Of a stretch of 64,000 bases of DNA, positions 43,393-52,719 are shown one piece after another. Each line of letters begins with the position of its first letter. The stretch's first letter is position 1. Source of the stretch: JBAYDV01 sp041672845 (lineage in GTDB: Bacteria > Bacteroidota > Bacteroidia > Bacteroidales > UBA932); assembly GCA_041672845.1 (NCBI GenBank), contig JBAYYV010000004.1, positions 124,001-188,000 of the forward strand. The letters are read 5' to 3'. The translations under genes were made by a program, and so were the position numbers. The notes beneath the pieces were generated by a model, which was not told where the DNA came from, ran no database searches, and saw only the letters and a list, made by a program, of their open reading frames with translations.

Positions 43393-45618
43393 TTAGAATA
43401 GACTTACAGCAGCTGTTAACCCAGCCATTACTATAGAGACCATACTCATTAATTTAATAAGTATATTAAGTGAAGGTCCTGATGTATCCTTGAAAGGATC
43501 ACCTACGGTATCACCGACTATAGTAGCTTTATGTGTATCAGAATTTTTACCACCGTAATTACCTTCTTCTACATATTTTTTAGCATTATCCCAAGATCCA
43601 CCTGCATTAGCCATAAAAATAGCAAGTACAAAACCAGCTCCTAAACCACCTACTAATAAGCCTACTGTACCAGCTACACCAAATATAAGACCTACTACTA
43701 CTGGAACAATAATAGCTAATAAGGAAGGAAATATCATTTCATGCTGAGCTGCTTTAGTAGAAATAGAAACACAACTAGCATAATCAGGGGTAGCATCACC
43801 AGTTAATATACCTTTAATTTCACGGAACTGACGACGTACCTCTATAACCATTTTATTAGCTGCACGACCTACAGCATTCATAGTTAAACCACTAAATAAG
43901 AAAGCCATCATAGAGCCAAGGAAAATACCCACTAAAACTTTGGGATTTAAAAGATTAATATGATAAGCATCTATTACTTGAACAATGTTCATATTAGCAA
44001 TATCAGAAGCTACATAAGCCTGTCCAGCCAAATCTATAATAGTATCACCCATACGACCAAATGCCACTTTAATTTCTTCTAAATAGGATGCTAATAATGC
44101 CAATGCTGTAAGAGCAGCAGAACCTATAGCAAAACCTTTACCTGTAGCAGCTGTGGTATTCCCAAGTGAATCTAAAATATCTGTTTTTTTACGAACCTCT
44201 GGATCTAATTTACTCATTTCAGCATTACCACCAGCATTATCAGCAATAGGACCATAAGCATCAGTAGCTAAAGTAATACCTAAAGTAGATAACATACCTA
44301 CAGCAGCTATACCTATCCCATATAATCCTTTCATAAGGACATCACCTTCCATCATATTAGCTGTATCAAAACCTGTAGCACTTAAAAAGGCAAGAATGAT
44401 AGCGGCTACGATAGTAACTACAGGAATAGCAGTAGAAATCATACCACTACCTATTCCAGAAATAATAACAGTACCAGCACCAGTTTTACCAGCTTCAGCT
44501 ATTTTTTTAGTAGGTTTATAAGACTGAGATGTATAATACTCAGTAGATTTACCGATAATAACACCAGATAACAAACCTATAATTACTGAAAATGATAATC
44601 CTACCCAATTAGGAATATCTAGTACATATAATATAATAAATGTAAATATTGCAATTAATATACCCGCAGTATTAGTACCTATACTTAGTGATTTTAATAA
44701 TTCTTTCATACCAGCTTTTTCTTTAGTTCTCACTAAGAAAATACCAATAATAGATAATAAAATACCAAAAGCTGCAATAATCATTGGAGCAAATACTGCA
44801 TTCTGCTGATAACTAACAGATTCAATAGGTTTAGCAAAAGCAGAAGCACCTAAAGCAGCTGTCGCTAAAATAGAACCACAATAAGATTCATAAAGATCAG
44901 CACCCATACCAGCTACATCACCTACATTATCACCTACATTATCTGCAATAGTAGCAGGATTACGAGGATCATCTTCAGGAATACCGGCTTCCACCTTACC
45001 GACTAAATCAGCTCCAACATCAGCAGCTTTAGTATAAATACCACCACCTACACGAGCAAATAATGCCTGAGTAGAAGCACCCATACCAAATGTTAACATA
45101 GTAGTAGTAATTATTATTAATTTTTGTGTACCATCTACGTTTACACAATTATCAAGAACAATATACCATAAAGATATATCTAAAAGTCCAAGACCTACTA
45201 CTGTTAATCCCATAACAGCACCTGAACGGAATGCTAATCTCAAACCTTTATTTAAAGAGGTTCTACAAGCATTAGTAGTTCTAGCTGATGCATAAGTAGC
45301 AGTACGCATACCTATATAACCAGCAAGTCCTGAGAAAAAACCACCAGTTAAAAATGCAAATGGAACCCAGTGATTCTGTACATTAAACCCATAAGCTAAA
45401 ATAGCAAAGAAAATCGCTATAATAATAAACACTATTAATACAATTTTGTATTGTTGGCGCAAATAAGCCATAGCACCGTTTCTTACATACTGAGCTATTT
45501 CAGCCATACGTTCAGTTCCTTCGCTTTCCTTTTTCATTTGACGGAAAAAGTACCATGCGAATCCGAGAGCTATCAATGACGCTATCGGCACTAAATAGAA
45601 TAATGATTCTACTTTCAT
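43393..45618 (-). CDS. hppA: Membrane-bound K+-dependent pyrophosphatase (ion pump)
   Basis: A 741-residue integral membrane pyrophosphatase with about 16 transmembrane helices, coupling PPi hydrolysis to Na+ and/or H+ export. Substrate-site motifs: AADVGADLVGKVEAG near 202, DNVGDNVGDVAGMGADLYES near 224, and GDTVGDPFKDTSGPSLNIL near the end. GNTTAATGKGFAIGSA (near 484) has Ala and Gly where K+-independent pumps have Lys and Thr, so I class it as K+-dependent; Na+ versus H+ specificity is not decided. It starts 4 bp after murI on the minus strand. Confidence 0.95.
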   Translation of the reverse strand: MKVESLFYLVPIASLIALGFAWYFFRQMKKESEGTERMAEIAQYVRNGAMAYLRQQYKIVLIVFIIIAIFFAILAYGFNVQNHWVPFAFLTGGFFSGLAGYIGMRTATYASARTTNACRTSLNKGLRLAFRSGAVMGLTVVGLGLLDISLWYIVLDNCVNVDGTQKLIIITTTMLTFGMGASTQALFARVGGGIYTKAADVGADLVGKVEAGIPEDDPRNPATIADNVGDNVGDVAGMGADLYESYCGSILATAALGASAFAKPIESVSYQQNAVFAPMIIAAFGILLSIIGIFLVRTKEKAGMKELLKSLSIGTNTAGILIAIFTFIILYVLDIPNWVGLSFSVIIGLLSGVIIGKSTEYYTSQSYKPTKKIAEAGKTGAGTVIISGIGSGMISTAIPVVTIVAAIILAFLSATGFDTANMMEGDVLMKGLYGIGIAAVGMLSTLGITLATDAYGPIADNAGGNAEMSKLDPEVRKKTDILDSLGNTTAATGKGFAIGSAALTALALLASYLEEIKVAFGRMGDTIIDLAGQAYVASDIANMNIVQVIDAYHINLLNPKVLVGIFLGSMMAFLFSGLTMNAVGRAANKMVIEVRRQFREIKGILTGDATPDYASCVSISTKAAQHEMIFPSLLAIIVPVVVGLIFGVAGTVGLLVGGLGAGFVLAIFMANAGGSWDNAKKYVEEGNYGGKNSDTHKATIVGDTVGDPFKDTSGPSLNILIKLMSMVSIVMAGLTAAVSLF

Positions 45619-45622
45619 TTTT

Positions 45623-46417
45623 TTATTTTTTAGTTAAATTATAAATTTTGTATTCGTTTTTAGATATAGTTTTTAAAAACTTCTTCATAAGTTCCACATC
45701 ACCATTAGTATAAAAATCAGTATTCCCCTTATTATTGAGATTATTATAATTTTTTGGGTCTGCCGACAATTTTTCCAATAATCTTTTTGTTTGCTGAGCT
45801 ACAGCAGGAGCAGGATTAATGATTATAACATTAGGCCCTACTATTCTAATTATGGGGTTAATTAAAAAGGGATAATGAGTACAGCCTAATACTAATGAAT
45901 CGATGTTTTTCTCCATCATGGGCTTAAGATAGGAGTACAAAAGAGTTTCCACTTTTTTACTATCTACTTCACCTCTCTCTACGAACTCTACTAAACCTGT
46001 ACCCTTCTCCTCTATAACCTCTATATTAGATGCAAAACGCTCAAGTGTGTTATGATATTTAACACCCTTGAGAGTATTCGCTGTAGCCAATATACCGACT
46101 ACCCCAGTATTTGAATGAAATACAGCAGATTTGATAGCAGGTTCGATTCCTACAAAAGGAATTGTATATTTTTCTCGTAATATATCAATTACCGCAGCAG
46201 TAGCTGTATTGCAAGCACACACGATAATATCAGCTCCTTTTGCAATTAAAAAATCGGTAATTTCAATACTTCTTTTTTGTATAAATTCGATTGGTTTATT
46301 ACCATAGGGACAATTTTTAGAATCTGAAAAATAAACATAATTTTCATCCGGTAAAAGCTTTATACACTCTAACCAAACAGATAAACCACCTAATCCAGAA
46401 TCAAATAACCCAATCAT
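45623..46417 (-). CDS. murI: Glutamate racemase
   Basis: A 264-residue cytoplasmic racemase making D-glutamate for peptidoglycan. It starts IGLFDSGLGGLSVW. The two catalytic Cys are in VCACNTATA (C69) and LGCTHYPFL (near 180). A short Asn/Lys-rich stretch near residue 225 is low complexity. It is 25 bp after the TlpA-like gene and 4 bp before hppA. In Bacteroides it usually lies close to bamA/ompH, but here kor and gdhA lie between. Confidence 0.95.
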   Translation of the reverse strand: MIGLFDSGLGGLSVWLECIKLLPDENYVYFSDSKNCPYGNKPIEFIQKRSIEITDFLIAKGADIIVCACNTATAAVIDILREKYTIPFVGIEPAIKSAVFHSNTGVVGILATANTLKGVKYHNTLERFASNIEVIEEKGTGLVEFVERGEVDSKKVETLLYSYLKPMMEKNIDSLVLGCTHYPFLINPIIRIVGPNVIIINPAPAVAQQTKRLLEKLSADPKNYNNLNNKGNTDFYTNGDVELMKKFLKTISKNEYKIYNLTKK

Positions 46418-46442
46418 AAATCACTTAAAACTTAATAAATTA

Positions 46443-47546
46443 TTACAAATTATTTTTTAATAATTCTCTTAATTGGTTTTCATCTACTCTTCTAGCAATA
46501 ATAGTACCTTCACTATCTACTACTACATTTTGAGGAATAAAGAAAATAGAATAAACAGAAGCTGCAGCACACTGCCATCCTTTTAAATCAGATACTTGAG
46601 GCCAAGTAATTTGATCATCTTTAATACCTTTTTTCCATGCTTCTAAAGATTGATCAAAAGAAACGGCAAATACTTCGAACCCATTATCATGATTATCATT
46701 ATAAATACCTCTTAAAATAGGATTAAACTGTCTGCAACCCCCACACCAACTAGCCCAAAAATCAATAAGAGTTATTTTATTTTTAGAATATACTTCAGAC
46801 AAAGCTAATTTATTTCCTTCAGGAGTATTAAAAGAAATTTCTGGAGCTTTCTGTCCTATTTGAACTTTTGCTAATAGTGCTATAGATTCTTCTATAGATT
46901 TAACAATTAAATTATTTTCGAATTTTTTATCATCTTGGAAAGGTTTAACAGCATCTATTATCTCTGTATATTCCATTTGACGATAATTCTGTTCTAAATT
47001 ATTTAAAGCATAATAAGAAGTAGAATCTGAATCTATTAACTCTTGAATAGCCTCTTTTAAATCTGACTGAAAATTATCATAAGAAGCAATAATTTCTTTT
47101 TTTCTAGCTTCTGTTGTTTCTTTCTGTTGATATTCCTTTACAATATTTTCAATATCATATTTTTCACTAAGATTTCCAGCCACTTCCTTTTCTTTATTAA
47201 AATATACTTGAGTAGGACCACCTACTATTTCTGCCTTAGATAAATCTTCAATAGGAGTTTTAATAGTTATATCAGCATTTTCTAAGAAAAACTGAACTTT
47301 ACCTGGAACACCTTTTACAGTTAAATAATAAATTTGTGGAGTAGATACATTACCTTTAAAAGTAAACTCTCCTTTTACTAATAAAGTAGTATCGGTGATA
47401 AGATTAGTACGGCTATAATTAGAAATATAAACTTCAGTAGAATCTAAAGAATCGATATTTCCTGTTAATAAACCTTTTACTGTGTAAGATTGACTACAGC
47501 TGGCAGCTAAAAATATAACTGCTAAAGCAAAAAATAATTTTTTCAT
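46443..47546 (-). CDS. TlpA-like thioredoxin-fold lipoprotein
   Basis: A 367-residue periplasmic or outer-membrane-anchored thiol protein. Lipoprotein signal MKKLFFALAVIFLAASC (Cys17). The N-terminal DUF4369-like beta domain (about 20-110) is common in Bacteroidetes TlpA-family proteins. The C-terminal AhpC/TSA-thioredoxin domain has WASWCGGCRQF with C268 and C271 and the cis-Pro region VYSIFFIPQNVVVD near 341. The active site CGGC is unusual; CGPC or CxPC is common. It probably acts in disulfide reduction or stress, partner unknown. It heads a tlpA, murI, hppA run. Confidence 0.88.
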   Translation of the reverse strand: MKKLFFALAVIFLAASCSQSYTVKGLLTGNIDSLDSTEVYISNYSRTNLITDTTLLVKGEFTFKGNVSTPQIYYLTVKGVPGKVQFFLENADITIKTPIEDLSKAEIVGGPTQVYFNKEKEVAGNLSEKYDIENIVKEYQQKETTEARKKEIIASYDNFQSDLKEAIQELIDSDSTSYYALNNLEQNYRQMEYTEIIDAVKPFQDDKKFENNLIVKSIEESIALLAKVQIGQKAPEISFNTPEGNKLALSEVYSKNKITLIDFWASWCGGCRQFNPILRGIYNDNHDNGFEVFAVSFDQSLEAWKKGIKDDQITWPQVSDLKGWQCAAASVYSIFFIPQNVVVDSEGTIIARRVDENQLRELLKNNL

Positions 47547-47588
47547 ATGAATTTTGATTAAATAAGTAATTTTCCCGTTCTTAATTTA

Positions 47589-47596
47589 CAAAGATA
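47589..47596 (-). promoter_or_regulatory. Predicted -7 element (TATCTTTG) of the tlpA-murI-hppA run
   Basis: An exact match to the -7 box of the tRNA cluster, giving a predicted leader of about 38 nt before the TlpA ATG. No clear TTTG at -33. Confidence 0.5.
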
Positions 47597-47630
47597 AGAA
47601 ATTTTAAAAAGATTAAGCTTTATTATATAA

Positions 47631-47660
47631 AAAAAGTCACTCTCAAAAGAGAGTGACTTA
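47631..47660 (-). terminator. Terminator after gdhA
   Basis: AAGTCACTCTC (47634-47644) and its complement (47649-47659) pair over 11 bp around AAAA. On the minus strand a T-run follows. It lies 23 bases after the gdhA stop. Confidence 0.9.
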
Positions 47661-47682
47661 ATATTAAATATTCGATAATATA

Positions 47683-49023
47683 TTAAAGAGTACCTTGTTC
47701 AAGCATAGCCTGAGCTACTTTCATGAAACCAGCGATATTTGCGCCTTTAACATAATTAATAGAGCCATCAGCATTCTTACCAAATGTAACACATTGTGTA
47801 TGAATAGAAGTCATAATCTGATGTAAATATTTATCTACTTCTTCTCCAGTCCAGCTAATATGATTAGCATTCTGAGTCATTTCTAGACCTGATGTAGCTA
47901 CACCACCAGCATTAACTGCTTTACCAGGAGCAAATAAGATACCAGCTTTCTGAGCAGCTTTAATAGCACCAGGTTGGCAACCCATATTAGAAACTTCACA
48001 GATACACATTACACCATTACTGATAAGTTCTTTAACATCTTCTTCTGACATTTCATTTTGGAATGCACAAGGAAGAGCGATATCACACTTAACAGACCAA
48101 GCTTTTTTACCTGCTATGAATTCAACACCTTTAAATTTGTTAGCCATAGGAGCTACGACATTTTTATTAGATGAACGAAGTTCAAGCATATAAGCATTTT
48201 CTTCTTCAGTAAGACCGTTAGGAATTACAACTACACCATCAGGACCAGAAACAGCTACTACTTTAGCACCTAATTCTCTAGCTTTAATAGCAGCACCCCA
48301 AGCTACGTTACCGAAACCAGAAAGAGCAATAGTTTTACCTTTAATCTTTTCACCTGCAGTTTCTAATACGTGATTTACGAAATAAAGAGCACCGAAACCT
48401 GTAGCTTCTGGACGAAGAATAGAACCACCCCAAGTAGCACCTTTACCAGTAATTACACCAGTATTATATTGACGAGAAAGCTTCTTATACATACCATATA
48501 AAAATCCTATTTCACGTCCACCTACTCCGACATCTCCAGCAGGGATATCTTGATCTGGACCTATAACCTGCCATAATTCCCACATGAAAGCTTGACAAAA
48601 ACGCATGATTTCAGCATCTGATTTTCCAATAGGATCGAAATCAGAACCACCTTTACTACCACCCATAGGTAATGTAGTTAAAGCATTTTTGAATGTTTGT
48701 TCAAAACCTAAAAATTTAAGCATTGAAGGTGTAACAGCTTTGTGGAAACGAAGACCACCTTTATATGGTCCTATAGCACTGTTAAATTGAATACGATAAC
48801 CATTATTAATTTGAACTTCACCTTTATCGTTTACCCAAGTAACACGGAAAGTAAAAATACGATCTGGAATGACCATTCTTTCTACGATCTTTGCTTTTTC
48901 AAATTCAGGATGTTTATTATAAGTTTCTTCTACAGTTTCTAGAACTTCTTCCACTGCTTGAAGATATTCAGCTTCGTTTCCCCATTTAGAACGAAGAGCA
49001 TCCATTATGACTTGTGTTTTCAT
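47683..49023 (-). CDS. gdhA: NADP-type glutamate dehydrogenase
   Basis: A 446-residue hexameric glutamate dehydrogenase assimilating ammonium into 2-oxoglutarate. YKGGLRFHKAVTPSMLKFL is near 88, with the catalytic Lys in LPMGGSKGGSDFDP near 117. DIPAGDVGVGGREIGFLYG is near 159, and the dinucleotide fold GFGNVAWGAAIKARELGAKVVAVS near 234. Length and sequence match the short bacterial NADP(H) type; cofactor preference is inferred from family resemblance. The upstream 159 bp contain a TAAGTTTG element and an inverted repeat. It lies next to the genes for 2-oxoacid oxidation. Confidence 0.95.
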   Translation of the reverse strand: MKTQVIMDALRSKWGNEAEYLQAVEEVLETVEETYNKHPEFEKAKIVERMVIPDRIFTFRVTWVNDKGEVQINNGYRIQFNSAIGPYKGGLRFHKAVTPSMLKFLGFEQTFKNALTTLPMGGSKGGSDFDPIGKSDAEIMRFCQAFMWELWQVIGPDQDIPAGDVGVGGREIGFLYGMYKKLSRQYNTGVITGKGATWGGSILRPEATGFGALYFVNHVLETAGEKIKGKTIALSGFGNVAWGAAIKARELGAKVVAVSGPDGVVVIPNGLTEEENAYMLELRSSNKNVVAPMANKFKGVEFIAGKKAWSVKCDIALPCAFQNEMSEEDVKELISNGVMCICEVSNMGCQPGAIKAAQKAGILFAPGKAVNAGGVATSGLEMTQNANHISWTGEEVDKYLHQIMTSIHTQCVTFGKNADGSINYVKGANIAGFMKVAQAMLEQGTL

Positions 49024-49090
49024 AATAAATATTATTATTTAAATTGTTTAAAAATGTTTTTATTTATATTAATAAATATTCTTTTTTTTG

Positions 49091-49108
49091 ATCCCTAAAT
49101 ATAGGGAT
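49091..49108. promoter_or_regulatory. Inverted repeat ATCCCTA/TAGGGAT in the gdhA leader
   Basis: Seven-base arms around four bases, 68 bases before the gdhA ATG and downstream of the predicted TAAGTTTG box. Possible operator or small hairpin of the leader. Confidence 0.4.
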
Positions 49109-49134
49109 TTCTCTACCTCTTAATAAATTTATTG

Positions 49135-49142
49135 CAAACTTA
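49135..49142 (-). promoter_or_regulatory. Predicted -7 element (TAAGTTTG) of gdhA
   Basis: A TAnnTTTG match giving a leader of about 108 nt. No -33 TTTG is evident. Confidence 0.35.
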
Positions 49143-49182
49143 TATTGCAATACTGAAGATACCTAATTTTTTAATAAATATC

Positions 49183-50205
49183 TTAATTAACTTCCCAAGT
49201 AGAACCACTATGAAGAATATCATCTACACATTTGATCTTACTTTCAGCTTTTACTTTATCGACCTGTTCTTGGACACTACTATCATAAGTTATATCCTTA
49301 ACATCTCTAATCACTCCTAAAGCTACAGGGAATTCTGGATATTTCATATCGATTAACATATTGTGAATACCTATATTATTATTATGAGAATCATGTACTA
49401 ACAAATCTTTTTCTGTAATACCGTTTTCCCCTAATTTAACTACTTTTAAAGTTATAGAATCACGATCTAACATAATACCTTTATCTCTATTCTTCCCAAA
49501 TATCATAGGTTCTCCCTGACGAAGAATAATAGTTCTATCTTCTCTTACTTCTTTATCTGTTATGGCTTTATGTGCTCCATTGTTATAAATCATACAATTA
49601 ACTAAAACCTCATTAATAGAACAACCTGCATGTAAAGCTGAAGCGATAAAATTTTCTTGAGTAAGTTTTATATCTACATCGATACTTCTTGAAAAGAATG
49701 TACCTCTAGCACCCATTACTAAAGAACCAGGATTAAATGGGTATTCTACTGTACCATAAGGAGAAGTATTAGTAATCTTACCTATAGGAGAAGTAGGAGA
49801 ATATTGACCTTTAGTTAAACCATAAATTTGATTATTAAAAAGAATAACATTTAAGTCTATATTTCTACGAATACCATGAATAAAATGATTACCTCCAATA
49901 GCTAAAGCATCACCATCACCAGTAGCTACCCAAAGAGAAAGCTTAGGATTAGATACTTTAATTCCAGTAGAAATAGGAATAGCACGTCCATGAATACTAT
50001 GAAATCCAAAAGTATCTACATAATAAGGAGCTCTTGAAGAACAACCTATCCCAGATATAAATACAAAATCTTCCTTTTTATAACCTAATTTATCAGCTAC
50101 TACAGGTAATGCCCTCTGTAAAGATGCTAACAAAGCATGGTCACCACAACCTGGGCACCATCTTACTTCTTGATCACTTTTAAAATCTTTTGCTGTATAT
50201 TTCAT
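49183..50205 (-). CDS. korB: 2-oxoacid:ferredoxin oxidoreductase, beta subunit
   Basis: A 340-residue subunit that binds thiamine diphosphate and contributes to the [4Fe-4S] cluster, converting a 2-oxoacid (probably 2-oxoglutarate) plus CoA to acyl-CoA, CO2 and reduced ferredoxin. RWCPGCGDHALLASL near 16 and FISGIGCSSRAPYYV near 50 carry cluster Cys. The thiamine site is ATGDGDALAIGGNHFIHG near 94, followed by NNQIYGLTKGQYSPTS. It is 10 bp after the alpha subunit. Other 2-oxoacids are possible substrates. Confidence 0.93.
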   Translation of the reverse strand: MKYTAKDFKSDQEVRWCPGCGDHALLASLQRALPVVADKLGYKKEDFVFISGIGCSSRAPYYVDTFGFHSIHGRAIPISTGIKVSNPKLSLWVATGDGDALAIGGNHFIHGIRRNIDLNVILFNNQIYGLTKGQYSPTSPIGKITNTSPYGTVEYPFNPGSLVMGARGTFFSRSIDVDIKLTQENFIASALHAGCSINEVLVNCMIYNNGAHKAITDKEVREDRTIILRQGEPMIFGKNRDKGIMLDRDSITLKVVKLGENGITEKDLLVHDSHNNNIGIHNMLIDMKYPEFPVALGVIRDVKDITYDSSVQEQVDKVKAESKIKCVDDILHSGSTWEVN

Positions 50206-50215
50206 TTCTTTATAT

Positions 50216-52051
50216 TTACTTATTATAAATTTTATTTACAGCCTCTTTAATTTCTTTCACGATGAAGGGCTGACCTTGAACTTTATTACATTGAGAATAT
50301 TGAAATTCTGGAAATTTATTCCTTAAATAACCGACGAAATGTCCGCTATTTAATTCACAAACTATTATTTTCTTGAATTTAGAAAATATTTCTTTTGTGT
50401 TTCTTGGAAGTGGATTAATAAAATCAAAATGTGCCAACGAAACAGATTTTCCTTCTTTATGAAATTCTCGAACAGCAGTGTAAAGATGGCCAAATGTTCC
50501 GCCCCATCCTACGATAAGAACTTCCCCCTCTGGATCACCAATAACTTTTTGTTCAGGAATAATTTGTGCTAATTTTTGAATCTTTTCATCTCTATTATAA
50601 ACCATTTGTTCATGATTAATAGGATCTGAACAAATAACTCCCGCAGGATTTTTTTCTAGACCACCTACTCTATGTTCTAACCCTGCTTTTCCAGGGAAAG
50701 CCCACTTTCTAACTAGAGTATTTTCATCTCTTTCATAAGGTTTGAATTCACCTTCACAAGAATCAATAATAGGTGGATGAATTTCAGGATAATCCTTCAT
50801 AGAAGGAATTTTCCATGGTTCAGAACCATTACCTAAAAACCCTTCTGATAATAATACACAAGGAGTCATAGATTCCATAGCCAATTTACCAGCATAGAAT
50901 GCTGCGTCAAAACAATGAGAAGGAGAGTGAGAGGCTATCACGATAGTAGGACATTCACCATTTCTTCCATATAATACTTGATTTAAATCAGCTTGTTCAG
51001 TTTTAGTAGGTATACCTGTAGAAGGACCTGCACGCTGTACATCTACTACTACTAGAGGAAGTTCAGTAATTTGAGCTAAACCTAAAGCTTCTGATTTAAG
51101 TGAAAGACCAGGACCAGAAGTAGTAGTAACTGCCATATTTCCTGCATAAGCAGCACCTATTGCAGTACAAATTCCTGAGATTTCATCTTCACATTGAACA
51201 GTTTTACAATTTAAAGATTTATATAAAGCTAATTCTTCTAAAACCGCTGTAGCTGGAGTAATAGGATAAGAACCACAGAATAATGGTCTTCCAGATTTTT
51301 CAGAGGCAGCTAATAGACCCCAAGCAATAGCTTGATTACCATTTACATTTCTATAAATACCTTTTAAATGTTTTTTATTCTGTATTTGATAAGTATCAGG
51401 AGTAGCTTGAATATTAGCTGCATAATTAAATCCAGCTGTTAAAACTATCTTATTAGCTTCTATTAATATAGGTTTACTTTTAAATTTCTTTTCTAGATAA
51501 GCAAAAGTATAATCCATCTTACGATTAAACATATTAAATACAATACCTAGGGTAAACATATTTTTACATCTAACGATAGATTTATTATCCATCCCACTAT
51601 CTTTCAAAGCCTCTTTAGTAATTCTTGTAATAGGAGCTACTATAATTTTTCTATCATCTACTTTAGATTCCTTCATAGGATTCATAGTAGAATAACCAGC
51701 TTTTTTTATTCCTTTTTCAGTAAAAGTTTCTTCATCAATTATGATAGTGGCTGTAGATTTAGTCCATTGAGCCATAGCTTTTAAAGCTGCTGGGTTCATA
51801 GCCACTAAAACATCACAGTAATCACCTGGAGTATAAACTTCTTTACCGACATGTACTTGGAAACCAGAAACACCTGAAACCGTTCCCTGAGGAGCTCTAA
51901 TTTCAGCAGGATAATCTGGGAAAGTACAAATCTCATTACCAAATAATGCAGAGGAATCGGCAAATAAGGTACCAGTTAACTGCATACCATCACCTGAATC
52001 TCCTGCAAATCGAATCACGACATCTTCAATGTCAATTATTTTGTGCTGCAT
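50216..52051 (-). CDS. korA: 2-oxoacid:ferredoxin oxidoreductase, fused gamma-alpha subunit
   Basis: A 611-residue subunit in the fused form. The N-terminal gamma domain (about 8-190) has RFAGDSGDGMQLTGTLFA and TFPDYPAEIRAPQGTVSGV. The alpha domain begins near 230 with SYPITPATAVLEELA, then ETSG-like TTTSGPGLSLKSEALGLA near 315 and QRAGPSTGIPTKTEQADL near 342. With korB it forms the ferredoxin-reducing enzyme that could feed the hydrogenase encoded at the left of the window. It starts 44 bp after ompH. Confidence 0.93.
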   Translation of the reverse strand: MQHKIIDIEDVVIRFAGDSGDGMQLTGTLFADSSALFGNEICTFPDYPAEIRAPQGTVSGVSGFQVHVGKEVYTPGDYCDVLVAMNPAALKAMAQWTKSTATIIIDEETFTEKGIKKAGYSTMNPMKESKVDDRKIIVAPITRITKEALKDSGMDNKSIVRCKNMFTLGIVFNMFNRKMDYTFAYLEKKFKSKPILIEANKIVLTAGFNYAANIQATPDTYQIQNKKHLKGIYRNVNGNQAIAWGLLAASEKSGRPLFCGSYPITPATAVLEELALYKSLNCKTVQCEDEISGICTAIGAAYAGNMAVTTTSGPGLSLKSEALGLAQITELPLVVVDVQRAGPSTGIPTKTEQADLNQVLYGRNGECPTIVIASHSPSHCFDAAFYAGKLAMESMTPCVLLSEGFLGNGSEPWKIPSMKDYPEIHPPIIDSCEGEFKPYERDENTLVRKWAFPGKAGLEHRVGGLEKNPAGVICSDPINHEQMVYNRDEKIQKLAQIIPEQKVIGDPEGEVLIVGWGGTFGHLYTAVREFHKEGKSVSLAHFDFINPLPRNTKEIFSKFKKIIVCELNSGHFVGYLRNKFPEFQYSQCNKVQGQPFIVKEIKEAVNKIYNK

Positions 52052-52088
52052 TTTTATATAAATTAAAAAATATTGTGCAATATGTATA

Positions 52089-52112
52089 AAGGAGCTTAAT
52101 TAAGAGCTCCTT
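52089..52112 (-). terminator. Possible terminator overlapping the end of ompH
   Basis: AAGGAGCT and AGCTCCTT pair over 8 bp and include the last codons and stop of ompH. On the minus strand it is followed by TATACAT, a poor T-run, so termination would be weak. Confidence 0.35.
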
Positions 52113-52656
52113 GTTGTACATTTTGCGTTGTTAGTTTTTTGTCTAATGAAATATTTAATTCTTTTTTTACCATATCTGATACATCTACACTTACACTTTC
52201 ATTAATAAAAGGAATATTAGCCACTGAAGTATCAAATATATAAGTAAAACCATGCTGTTTACCTATCTTTTGTACAGCTTCTTTAGCTTGTAGGAATATT
52301 GGATTAAGAAGGGTTTGTTGTTTAGTTTGAAACTCAGTAGAAGCATTTTGCTTGTAAGTTTCTATTCTGGTTTGCATTTCTTGAAGTTCTTTACCTTTAG
52401 TTTCTAAAACTGCAGGACTCCAAGTAGCTTGCATTTTTTGATAAGTATTATATTTAGTATAAAACTCATTCTGCATATCAGTGAATGTTTTTTGCAATTC
52501 ATTGTTGTACTTAGTTAATACTACTTTAGCAGAATCCATTTCGGCCATAAGCTGAACAGTTTCTTGTAAATTAATATGCCCAAATTTAAGTGTCTGAGCA
52601 GAAACAGAAAAAACTGTTATAGCACTAAGAATAATTACTGTAAGGATTTTTTTCAT
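52096..52656 (-). CDS. OmpH/Skp-family periplasmic chaperone
   Basis: A 186-residue secreted protein. Signal peptide cleavable after about residue 20 (VFSVSAQ), then FGHINLQETVQLMAEMD and a long coiled-coil region (about 45-125, rich in Gln, Lys and Glu). The C-terminal part has AVQKIGKQHGFTYIFD, typical of Skp/OmpH. It should hold unfolded outer-membrane proteins for BamA. It is 63 bp after bamA; Bacteroides often carries two such genes at this place, here only one, with a second lipoprotein version at 57908. Confidence 0.9.
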   Translation of the reverse strand: MKKILTVIILSAITVFSVSAQTLKFGHINLQETVQLMAEMDSAKVVLTKYNNELQKTFTDMQNEFYTKYNTYQKMQATWSPAVLETKGKELQEMQTRIETYKQNASTEFQTKQQTLLNPIFLQAKEAVQKIGKQHGFTYIFDTSVANIPFINESVSVDVSDMVKKELNISLDKKLTTQNVQQGALN

Positions 52657-52719
52657 TATATTTTTATTTATAGTTATTTGTCAATATTCTAAAAACTAAA
52701 TTTATATTAGTTCTAATTA

